A DNA stretch of 64,000 nucleotides, from contig NZ_CP040936.1 in the NCBI RefSeq assembly GCF_006352025.1, forward strand, positions 2,108,001 to 2,172,000, given 5' to 3'. Within the stretch, counting starts at the first letter, position 1. Each line of letters opens with the position of its first letter. This document shows, piece after piece, positions 52,665 to 59,564 of this stretch. The notes beneath the pieces are model-generated. The model saw only the letters and a program-made list of their open reading frames with translations, did not search any database and was not told the DNA's origin. The stretch is from Hymenobacter sp. DG01 (GTDB lineage: Bacteria > Bacteroidota > Bacteroidia > Cytophagales > Hymenobacteraceae). A program made the position numbers and the translations under genes.

Positions 52665-53636
52665 ATGAAAAGAGCTTTAACGCTACTGCTGCTTCCGCTG
52701 CTGCTGCTGGCTGCCGCCCCCCTCCGGGCCCAGCAGCAGGCGCAGTACAGCCAGTACATGAACAATAACTATATCCTGAACCCCGGTACCACGGGCGTTG
52801 AGGATTACATCGACGTCAAGACCAGCTACCGCACCCAGTGGACGGGGCTGGAAGGCGCCCCCAAAACCTACTACCTCAGCGCCAGCTCCTCGCTCGGCAA
52901 GTGGCGCAGCACCGGCAAGCGCACCCTGCGCGACCGGCGCCGGCCGTTTCACGCCATCGGGGGGCTGATATATAACGATGTAACCGGGCCAACCAGCCGC
53001 AAGGGGGCCTACCTCTCTTACGCCTACAACCTGGTGCTGGCACCCAACCTGCGGGCCGCCCTGGGCGTGTCGGCGGGGATGCAGCAGTTTGCCGTGGATG
53101 GGCAGCAGCTGCGGTTCTACGATACCACCTTTCAGGCAGGCAGCGCCGCCTCGCGGGTGCTCGACGGCTCTATTGGCCTCTGGGTCTATAGCTCCGATTT
53201 CTACGTGGGCATTTCGGGGGCGCAGCTGCTGGGCAACAAGCTCGACTTCTCCTACAGCCCCGATGGGGTAGGCGCGGGCGCGGGCAACACGCTCAAACGC
53301 CACTACTTTGCCACGGCCGGGGTGCGCGTGCCGCTCAGCGACGACTGGTCCCTGGTGCCCTCGGTGCTGCTGAAGGCCGTGAACCCGGCCCCGCTTTCCC
53401 TCGACCTTAACGCCAAGCTCAAGTACCAGGATTTGCTGTGGGGAGGCGTCTCGTGGCGGGCCTTCGACTCGTTTGTAGCCATGGTCGGTCTAAACTATGA
53501 GCAGCTTACCCTGGGCTACTCCTACGACGCGGGCCTCTCCCGACTGGCCGGCTACCACGGCGGCAGCCACGAGGTGTTGCTGGGGCTGCGGCTCAAGAAA
53601 AAAGCCCAGGTAGTGTGTACTAATCGGTTTTGGTAA
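52665..53636 (+). CDS. PorP/SprF-family type IX secretion outer-membrane protein
   Basis: The 323-residue protein has a signal peptide (LLLLPLLLLAAAPLRAQQQ) and then QYSQYMNNNYILNPGTTGVEDYIDVKTSYRTQWTGLEGAP, the hallmark N-terminal stretch of PorP/SprF proteins, followed by alternating beta-strands of an outer-membrane barrel. SprF is needed to export the gliding adhesin SprB; genes of this type usually follow the gene for their own CHU_C-domain partner. Here it starts 75 nt after the giant repeat protein, so the two probably form a dedicated secretion pair. Confidence 0.95.
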   Translation: MKRALTLLLLPLLLLAAAPLRAQQQAQYSQYMNNNYILNPGTTGVEDYIDVKTSYRTQWTGLEGAPKTYYLSASSSLGKWRSTGKRTLRDRRRPFHAIGGLIYNDVTGPTSRKGAYLSYAYNLVLAPNLRAALGVSAGMQQFAVDGQQLRFYDTTFQAGSAASRVLDGSIGLWVYSSDFYVGISGAQLLGNKLDFSYSPDGVGAGAGNTLKRHYFATAGVRVPLSDDWSLVPSVLLKAVNPAPLSLDLNAKLKYQDLLWGGVSWRAFDSFVAMVGLNYEQLTLGYSYDAGLSRLAGYHGGSHEVLLGLRLKKKAQVVCTNRFW

Positions 53637-53639
53637 AAC

Positions 53640-53879
53640 TTGCCGCCGGCCCTACCCCACCCATATGGCGCGAAGGTGCTGCAGGGCATCGTATCGACCC
53701 TGTTTGGGGGCATCATCTGGGATGCACTTGCCCTACCCCTGAGCCTGAACTTAGAGGGTCCTACGTTTAAGCAACTGCGCAAGCTTGGCCGCACCCTCCT
53801 GATCGAAGTAAAGGGCCCGAGCCTGCCCGCGAGCAAACACCAGCTCACGGAGGGCGAAGCCAAGTTCAAGATTGAGTAG
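53640..53879 (+). other. Possible gene remnant after the PorP/SprF gene
   Basis: An open frame of 79 codons starts at a TTG immediately after the PorP/SprF stop and in the same frame. Its product (containing LRKLGRTLLIEVKGPSLPA) shows no signal and no family I recognise. A short second frame follows (53900-53950). The pieces look more like a decayed gene than a working one. Confidence 0.2.
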
Positions 53880-53930
53880 TGGGGCTCCCCTGCTACGTCA
53901 TGGAAACGGCAGAGGAAGCCCTGCGCCTGA

Positions 53931-54254
53931 TTACGGCTTTGGGATCCTAGTGAACAGGATAGTTGTGTATATGTCGCCCGTTTTTAGTACGCCGGTCAAG
54001 GTATATCCCTCCTTATATAGCCCCGTAACGACCCGGTAATAGGTTTCCGATGATTCCGTCATGGTCTTGCTGCTGTACCCAAAGGGCAAGTCTATGGTCG
54101 TACTCTTTCCTTCTCCGCGAGTAATGATCATTCTACTGGCACCTATTTGCTCACTTACGCGCACTACGACCACATCCGGATCAGTCGTCTGGGCCAATAC
54201 GGGAGAGCTGCTCAGTACTAGCAGGCACCCCACCACATAGAATAGCTTTTGCAT
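53931..54254 (-). CDS. Small secreted protein, member of a three-copy family
   Basis: The 107-residue product has a signal peptide (MQKLFYVVGCLLVLSSSPVLAQ). The mature part has short strands (VVVVRVSEQIG), a middle segment with STTIDLPFGYSSKTMTES, a helix-like YYRVVTGLYKEG, then YTLTGVLKTG and a TTILFTRIPKP tail. The layout and signal are nearly the same as in the neighbour at 54259-54606 and the gene at 1589-1930. Four nt separate it from the neighbour, so the two form an operon. Unknown function; likely periplasmic or exported. Confidence 0.7.
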   Translation of the reverse strand: MQKLFYVVGCLLVLSSSPVLAQTTDPDVVVVRVSEQIGASRMIITRGEGKSTTIDLPFGYSSKTMTESSETYYRVVTGLYKEGYTLTGVLKTGDIYTTILFTRIPKP

Positions 54255-54258
54255 AAGG

Positions 54259-54606
54259 TTAGGGCTTCGGGGTCTTGGCCAAGATAAGAGTGTTGATCTG
54301 AGCCCCCTGCGTCGAAAACCCTATCAAAGGAGCACCAGCCAGTGAGGATTGAACTACATAGCCTTCCGCGTACAGCTTGGCCAGGACTTGCTGTAGGCCT
54401 TTTGCCCCAGCTGAGAAATTCTTATCACTCCCTCCATTCTCGATTTCAATCAACTCCACGGGGGCATCTCCCCGTGAAATAGCGAGGCGGATAGATTTTT
54501 CTCGTTCCAGCATTCGCACGACGATAACATCCGATTTCGCCTGCGCGAATGCTTGCGAGCTGCTCAACATCAGCAGGCAGCCTACTACGTAGAATAGTTT
54601 TTTCAT
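54259..54606 (-). CDS. Small secreted protein, member of a three-copy family
   Basis: The 115-residue product has the signal peptide MKKLFYVVGCLLMLSSSQAFAQ and a mature part with DVIVVRMLEREKSIRLAIS, an Asn/Gly stretch, a helix-like GLQQVLAKLYAEGYVVQ and the closing INTLILAKTPKP. It is a tandem duplicate of the downstream gene, diverged in the middle, and shares the GY-x-x-x ... T-L-I-x-x-K tail with the copy at 1589-1930. A TATCTTCG (54613-54620, minus strand) just before the start resembles a -7 element. Function unknown. Confidence 0.7.
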   Translation of the reverse strand: MKKLFYVVGCLLMLSSSQAFAQAKSDVIVVRMLEREKSIRLAISRGDAPVELIEIENGGSDKNFSAGAKGLQQVLAKLYAEGYVVQSSLAGAPLIGFSTQGAQINTLILAKTPKP

Positions 54607-55158
54607 AAGCTCCGAAGATACGGGCCGGCAAGAATTTACCCAGTGGCCGACGTCACTACCCTAGTTTGTACTACCCTTAGCACTCCCTACCTGCATGAGC
54701 CAATCAGCTGTTAGCAGTCTTCAGCTCTGCTTATTTACTACTCCTATCAGCCAGAAGCTCCGAGAAATTACCCCAGCTCAGCAGCTACGGCAGACCCACT
54801 GCGCCTACAACTACCTGCAGTGTCACTACTAGATGGCACGGGCCCCGAGTTGAGCCGCAGCCTTGGCGTGGCCCTCTCCAGCCGCCCGGGCATCTACTTT
54901 CCATACCCGGCAACTTCCTGATAAACAGGTTACCTAAATCCCTACGCCGCTCCTGGCAGCCAGGCCTCAGGTGTACATCTACCAGCCCCACGCGGCCCGC
55001 TCTGCTAACTACAGCACCACTGCCCGCTGGCAGAAAGCCCGCGCCACGTAACCGCCAGGATGGGCTAGCCCTTTTCCAGCGTGACCAGATTGCCCGGGCC
55101 GTACTTGTCCCCCAGAGGACAGGCATTTCTATTGGCAGAAGCATTGGCAACAAACAAA
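54607..55158. other. Gene-poor stretch, possibly decayed
   Basis: No frame longer than about 120 codons with coding character is seen on either strand. A frame from about 54694 (MSQSAVSSLQ) stops after about 45 codons. Base composition is less GC-rich than nearby genes. It may be the remains of a lost gene; I see no insertion-sequence ends. Confidence 0.4.
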
Positions 55159-55190
55159 AAACCCGCTTTACGGTAGCGTAAAGCGGGTTT
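55159..55190 (-). terminator. Intrinsic terminator of the tRNA gene
   Basis: AAACCCGCTTTACG (55159-55172) pairs perfectly with CGTAAAGCGGGTTT (55177-55190) around a 4-nt loop. On the minus strand a T-run (complement of 55156-55161) follows. It lies 5 nt past the tRNA 3' end. Confidence 0.9.
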
Positions 55191-55194
55191 TGGG

Positions 55195-55268
55195 TGGGCC
55201 CAACTGGAATCGAACCAGTGACCTACTGATTATGAGTCAGTTGCTCTAACCGATTGAGCTATAGGCCC
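55195..55268 (-). tRNA. tRNA with CAU anticodon (elongator Met or lysidine-type Ile)
   Basis: The minus strand folds as a 74-nt tRNA: acceptor GGGCCTA paired with TGGGCCC (one G-T pair), D arm AGCTCAATCGGTTAGAGC, anticodon arm ACTGACTCATAATCAGT with CAT anticodon, and T arm CTGGTTCGATTCCAG. The discriminator base is A and CCA is not encoded. The CAU anticodon fits both elongator tRNA-Met and the tRNA-Ile2 that TilS modifies to lysidine; it is not the initiator, because position 1 pairs (G1-C72). A strong terminator follows. Confidence 0.93.
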
Positions 55269-55387
55269 CTGCCTTCTCCAACCGCAGACAGTTGGTTTCA
55301 GCTGCGCAAACTTCGACTTTTGTCGGCAGATTTGCAACGCCTACCCCCTGACTTCCCGCAAACCGTTTACGGCCACCCCAGTCTATT

Positions 55388-56044
55388 ATGCCAACCAAAC
55401 TACCCAACCTGCTCTTCGATTTTGGGGGCGTCATCATCAATATTGATTATAACCTGACCCGGGAGGCCATGCGCCGGCACGGCAGCAGCATTGAGTTCAC
55501 CCAGGCAGCCCAGGCCGAGCTGTTCGACCTGATGGAAACCGGCCGCCTCACGCCCGAGGAGTTCCGCAAGGGCCTGCGGGAGCATTACCAGCTGACTGCC
55601 ACCGACGCCGAGCTGGACGCGGCCTGGAATGCCATGCTGCTGGATGTACCCGCCGAGCGGCTGGCCCTGATTGCCGAGTTGCGGGCCCAGGGCCACCAAA
55701 CGGCCCTACTTTCCAACACCAACCAGATTCATATTGAGGAAATCAACCGGCGCTTGCGGAAGCAGTACGGCTTCGGGCACGGCATAGCCGACTGCCTGGA
55801 CCGGGTGTTCTATTCCCAGGAGGTAGGTTGGCGCAAGCCCGGCGAGGAAATTTTCCGGCATGCCCTGGAGCAGATGAACTGGAAGGCTGAGGAAACGTTA
55901 TTCATTGAAGACAGCCCCCAGCACATTGAAACGGCCCGCCGGCTGGGGCTGCGCACCTTATTCCTGACCCCGCCGCTCACGCTGCAAGACGCTTTGCCCG
56001 CCGCTCTCCGTGCCTTTCCCCGAGAATACTCCGCCCCTGTCTGA
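55388..56044 (+). CDS. HAD-family hydrolase (phosphatase)
   Basis: The 218-residue protein has the four HAD motifs: I in LLFDFGGVIINIDYN (nucleophile Asp), II in ALLSNTNQ, III Lys in EVGWRKPGEEIF, and IV FIEDSPQHIETA. It lies in the beta-phosphoglucomutase/haloacid dehalogenase-like branch with a helical cap (about 15-90), like YihX-type sugar phosphatases. The natural substrate is unknown. Its 3' end overlaps the next gene by 35 nt, so the two are probably coupled. Confidence 0.9.
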   Translation: MPTKLPNLLFDFGGVIINIDYNLTREAMRRHGSSIEFTQAAQAELFDLMETGRLTPEEFRKGLREHYQLTATDAELDAAWNAMLLDVPAERLALIAELRAQGHQTALLSNTNQIHIEEINRRLRKQYGFGHGIADCLDRVFYSQEVGWRKPGEEIFRHALEQMNWKAEETLFIEDSPQHIETARRLGLRTLFLTPPLTLQDALPAALRAFPREYSAPV

Positions 56045-57275
56045 TATCACGCCAGCGCCCCACCACTTCCCCAACCCGGGCCCCGTGCCCCCGGCGGAGG
56101 ATGACGATGTAGAGGCCGCCTTCACGCGCTACGAGCGCCCCGCCCTACCCCGCTGGGCCCGCTACAGCCTGCACCTGCTGCTGCTACTGCTCACGCTGGT
56201 AACCACCACCTTCGAGGGCCTGGTGCTGGTGGCCGGTGCACTGGGGCAGGCCTACGCCCCCTATGAGCTGCTGGCCGGCCCCTGGCAGAACCTTTGGCCG
56301 GCCGTGCAGCCGGGCTTGTGGTATGCCGTGCCCTTTCTGGGTGTGCTGCTCGTGCATGAGTTCGGCCACTACTTCACGGCCCGCTACTACCGCATCCGGG
56401 CAACCCTGCCTTACTTCATTCCTCTGCCTATGGGGTTTGGTACGTTCGGGGCCGTTATCCGCATCAAGGACCGGATTTTTTCCCGGCGCGAGTTTTTCGA
56501 TGTGGGCCTGGCCGGGCCTCTGGCAGGGTTTATAGTAGCGGTAGGAGTGCTGGCCTATGGCCTCACGCATTTGCCCCCGCTGGACTACCTCTACAACATT
56601 CACCCGGAGTACCGCTTCTACGGCTCCCGCTACGCCCAGTACGTGTACCAGGCGGGTCAGGGCGCGGGTACGGTGCTGGCTCAGCCCCTGTTGTTCCGGG
56701 CCATGGCCGCCACCCTAGCCGACCCGGCCCTGCTGCCCCACCCCAACGAGCTGGTGCACTACCCCCTACTGGTGGCCGGAATCCTCTCGCTATTCTTCAC
56801 GGCCCTCAACCTGCTGCCGATTGGTCAGCTGGATGGCGGCCACATTGTGTACGGCCTGCTGGGGCCGCGGCGGGCGGCCAGGGTATCGGTGGTGTTGTTT
56901 GTGGGCTTTATTTTTTACGCGGGCCTGGGCTTGTTTTCGTTGGCCTCTGATGAAACTACCTGGCTGTACTGGGCCGGGCCTTACGCGGTGTATCTGTTTC
57001 TGGTATTCCGGCGGGTGGTGCCAACGGTGCGCCGGGCCTTGCTGCTGGGCGGGGCCGTCTGGCTGGCGCAGGTGGCGCTGGCCTCGGCTTTTCCCGGGCT
57101 GGAAGGCAACCCCGGCTGGCTGGTGTTCGGGCTGGTGCTGGCTCGCCTGACTGGCATTTTTCACCCGCCGGCCCCCGATGAGCGGCCGCTTTCCGCGGGC
57201 CGCAAGGTGCTGGGCTGGCTGATGCTGGTTATTTTTGTGCTCTGCTTTACGCCCTTTCCGCTTACATTCCGCTAA
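56010..57275 (+). CDS. Site-2-type membrane metalloprotease
   Basis: The 421-residue protein has the zinc site VLLVHEFGHYF (His116-Glu-x2-His120) inside a membrane segment and the second ligand region LNLLPIGQLDGGHIVYGLLG. At least seven hydrophobic segments are visible. The residue order fits the M50 family, which cut substrates within the membrane. The N terminus is about 50 residues of Pro/Asp-rich cytoplasmic sequence encoded partly over the end of the HAD gene; a later start cannot be excluded. The cleaved substrate is unknown. Confidence 0.9.
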   Translation: MPFPENTPPLSDITPAPHHFPNPGPVPPAEDDDVEAAFTRYERPALPRWARYSLHLLLLLLTLVTTTFEGLVLVAGALGQAYAPYELLAGPWQNLWPAVQPGLWYAVPFLGVLLVHEFGHYFTARYYRIRATLPYFIPLPMGFGTFGAVIRIKDRIFSRREFFDVGLAGPLAGFIVAVGVLAYGLTHLPPLDYLYNIHPEYRFYGSRYAQYVYQAGQGAGTVLAQPLLFRAMAATLADPALLPHPNELVHYPLLVAGILSLFFTALNLLPIGQLDGGHIVYGLLGPRRAARVSVVLFVGFIFYAGLGLFSLASDETTWLYWAGPYAVYLFLVFRRVVPTVRRALLLGGAVWLAQVALASAFPGLEGNPGWLVFGLVLARLTGIFHPPAPDERPLSAGRKVLGWLMLVIFVLCFTPFPLTFR

Positions 57276-57319
57276 AGCCTTATCGGCCGGCAGCAGGGCC
57301 TGCTGCCCCGATTTTTTGA

Positions 57320-57961
57320 ATGACAGTTCCGCAATTTTCTCAATACCAGTTCCTTCGGGGTTCTACTCAGCTACTGCTGCGCCAACACGGCCTGCACGTA
57401 AGCCAGCGCGGCTGGCGGGGGGCAACCTGGCTGGAAACCGAAATTCCCTACGAAGAGCTCTTGCCCGTGGAGCTGGAATATGCCAGCCCTTCTCCGCTCC
57501 ATATTGAGCCTTTCCTGATAGTAGCGTGGCTAATTGCCCAGGCAGCACTTCACCTAACCCATAATCAGAAGGACACAGCCACTCTATTAGTAGGCGGTCT
57601 GGGGTTCGTGCTGGGGTTGGGGGTAGTAGTGCTGTTGCGCCGGCGCCGGACCCGCACCGTTACGCTGGCCACCAACCGCATCCGCATCGTGCTCCGGAAC
57701 CGCCGTAGTCAGCACGAGGCCTTGGCTACCTTCACCACCGAGCTGCGGCAGCGGGCACATGGCTACCTGCGGGAAGAATACGCCCAGATCAACCCGCTGG
57801 GGCCTATTGAGCTGCAGTTGCACCGCCTGCGCTGGCTACACCAGCTCCGGGTGCTCAGCGCCGAAGAGCTGCAAACCCTCAGCACCCGCCTCACGGGCCG
57901 CCTCTCCCTGGCCCCCCTCAACCTGATGGGCCAGGAGCTGGAAACGCCGTACGTGAATTAA
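57320..57961 (+). CDS. Hypothetical membrane-associated protein
   Basis: The 213-residue protein starts MTVPQFSQYQFLRGSTQL, has two hydrophobic segments at about 65-78 and 88-105 (DTATLLVGGLGFVLGLGVVVLL) followed by a basic RRRRTR, and then a soluble helical part ending in LSAEELQTLSTRLTG. A PH-like domain split by the hairpin membrane segment is possible. The C-terminal helix pair resembles SHOCT-like tails but the match is weak. It lies 45 nt after the site-2 protease gene on the same strand, possibly as part of that operon. No function can be given. Confidence 0.7.
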   Translation: MTVPQFSQYQFLRGSTQLLLRQHGLHVSQRGWRGATWLETEIPYEELLPVELEYASPSPLHIEPFLIVAWLIAQAALHLTHNQKDTATLLVGGLGFVLGLGVVVLLRRRRTRTVTLATNRIRIVLRNRRSQHEALATFTTELRQRAHGYLREEYAQINPLGPIELQLHRLRWLHQLRVLSAEELQTLSTRLTGRLSLAPLNLMGQELETPYVN

Positions 57962-57976
57962 AAGTGAAGGGGTGAA

Positions 57977-58139
57977 GTGTCATGGCGAGGAGGCACGACG
58001 AAGCCATCCTTCCTGACCAACACCCTACCCCCTGAAACGTGACAAGCCCTTACCTCCATGCTGGAAGTAAGGGCTTGGCGTTTAGTAGGCTTTGAGCAAA
58101 AAGAGAGGAAGGATGGCGTCGGTGCCCTCGCCATGACAC
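57977..58139. repeat. Large imperfect palindrome between convergent genes
   Basis: GTGTCATGGCGAGG at 57977-57990, with the rest of the arm to 58014 (ending CCATCCTTCCT), is complementary to 58106-58139 (AGGAAGGATGG ... CCTCGCCATGACAC), with a few mismatches. Inside, AAGCCCTTAC (58044-58053) pairs with GTAAGGGCTT (58067-58076). It lies between the hypothetical gene and pgk and may end both transcripts. Confidence 0.7.
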
Positions 58140-58170
58140 CTCACTCATGCACTCACTCGCTCATTTACTA

Positions 58171-59355
58171 CTATCCCAGCGCCGTAACGCCGGGCAGCTC
58201 TTTGCCTTCCATGTATTCCAGCAGCGCGCCGCCGCCGGTGCTGATGTAGCTTACCTGCTCCGAGAAGCCGAGCTGGTTTACCGCAGCGGCCGAGTCGCCG
58301 CCGCCGATGAGGCTGAAGGCGCCCTGCTGGGTAGCATCGGCAATGGCCTGGGCCACGGACTCGGTGCCTTTGGCGAAGCTGCTCATTTCGAATACACCCA
58401 TCGGGCCATTCCACAGGATGGTTTTCGACTGGCGCACGATGTCGGAGAAAGCCTTGATCGACTCCGGGCCGAGGTCGAGGCCCAGCCAGCCGTCCGGAAT
58501 CTGGTCGTTGGGTGCCACCTTGGTTTCAGCGTCGTTCGCGAATTTGTCGGCAATGATGCTGTCGGTGGGTAGTACCAAGTTCACGCCTTTGGCTTTGGCC
58601 TTCTCGATCAGCTCCAGGGCCAGGTTCATCTTGTCGGCTTCCAGCAGGGAGTTACCAATCTGCCCGCCCTGAGCTTTAGCAAAGGTATAGGCCATACCGC
58701 CACCAATCAGCAGGTTATCTACCTTGTCGAGCAGCTTCTCGATGATGAGGATTTTGTCGGAAATCTTGGCCCCGCCCATAATGGCGGTGAAGGGACGCTC
58801 GGCCTGCTCCAGCACTTTCTTGGCGTTGTCCAGCTCGCCCTGCAGCAGGTAGCCGCCTACCCGGTCTTCGGGCTCAAAGCTCTCGGCAATAACGGCGGTG
58901 GAAGCATGCTTGCGGTGGGCCGCTCCGAAGGCGTCGTTCACGTACACCTGGCCCAGCTTAGCCAGCTTGGCGGCAAACTCCGGGTTACCTTTCTCTTCCT
59001 CGCCGTAGAAACGCACGTTTTCTACCAGCAGAATCTGACCGGGCTGCAGAGCGTTGGCTTTTTCCTCGGCCTGCAGGGCATCATCGGCAAACTGCACCTC
59101 TTGGCCGTACTCCTGGCCCAGGCGGGCTACAATGTGCTTCAGGGAGTATTTCTCCTCCGGTCCGCCCTTGGGCCGGCCCAGGTGCGAGAGCAGCACCACG
59201 GAGCCGCCATCCTGCAGGATTTTCTTGATGGTGGGGGTAGCCGCCCGGATGCGGGTGTCGTCGGTGATGGCGAAGCTCTTATCAAGCGGCACGTTGAAGT
59301 CCACGCGCACCACGGCACGCTTGCCGGCGAAGTTGTACTGATCGAGGGTTTTCAT
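58171..59355 (-). CDS. pgk: Phosphoglycerate kinase
   Basis: The 394-residue protein matches Pgk throughout: the N-terminal substrate site [11 protein letters not shown] and [18 protein letters not shown], the hinge region, and the C-terminal nucleotide domain with [32 protein letters not shown] and [17 protein letters not shown]. It converts 1,3-bisphosphoglycerate and ADP to 3-phosphoglycerate and ATP in glycolysis. Length is standard. It is a single gene here; TACCTTCG at 59382-59389 on the minus strand (7 of 8 matches) is a likely -7 element 27 nt upstream. Confidence 0.98.
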   Translation of the reverse strand: MKTLDQYNFAGKRAVVRVDFNVPLDKSFAITDDTRIRAATPTIKKILQDGGSVVLLSHLGRPKGGPEEKYSLKHIVARLGQEYGQEVQFADDALQAEEKANALQPGQILLVENVRFYGEEEKGNPEFAAKLAKLGQVYVNDAFGAAHRKHASTAVIAESFEPEDRVGGYLLQGELDNAKKVLEQAERPFTAIMGGAKISDKILIIEKLLDKVDNLLIGGGMAYTFAKAQGGQIGNSLLEADKMNLALELIEKAKAKGVNLVLPTDSIIADKFANDAETKVAPNDQIPDGWLGLDLGPESIKAFSDIVRQSKTILWNGPMGVFEMSSFAKGTESVAQAIADATQQGAFSLIGGGDSAAAVNQLGFSEQVSYISTGGGALLEYMEGKELPGVTALG

Positions 59356-59547
59356 GGAAAAGGAAATGGGTTTGGCTGGGGCGAAGGTAAGATTTTGAGA
59401 GAATGAGGGGGTAGTTCAGAAGGTGCATACGCGAAAAGCAGGATGATTACGGTTCGTGTATTGTGCCTGACACATTATGGGCAGACTCTTTGTTGGTGCG
59501 CAGTAGCAAGCGTTTCGTATCCGTTACGTCCTCACCTCCCGAAATAC

Positions 59548-59555
59548 TACCTTTG
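59548..59555 (+). promoter_or_regulatory. -7 promoter element just upstream of the ddl fusion gene
   Basis: TACCTTTG is a perfect TAnnTTTG match and ends 9 nt before the ATG at 59565, so the mRNA would be almost leaderless. This supports 59565 as the true start rather than an in-frame ATG at 59463. A -33 element is not clear. Confidence 0.55.
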
Positions 59556-59564
59556 CCCCTACGT

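Noticed and set aside
54785..55153. 122-codon minus-strand frame before the tRNA
   Set aside because: Arg/Gly/Trp-rich product with no signal or domain, in a region of low coding character.
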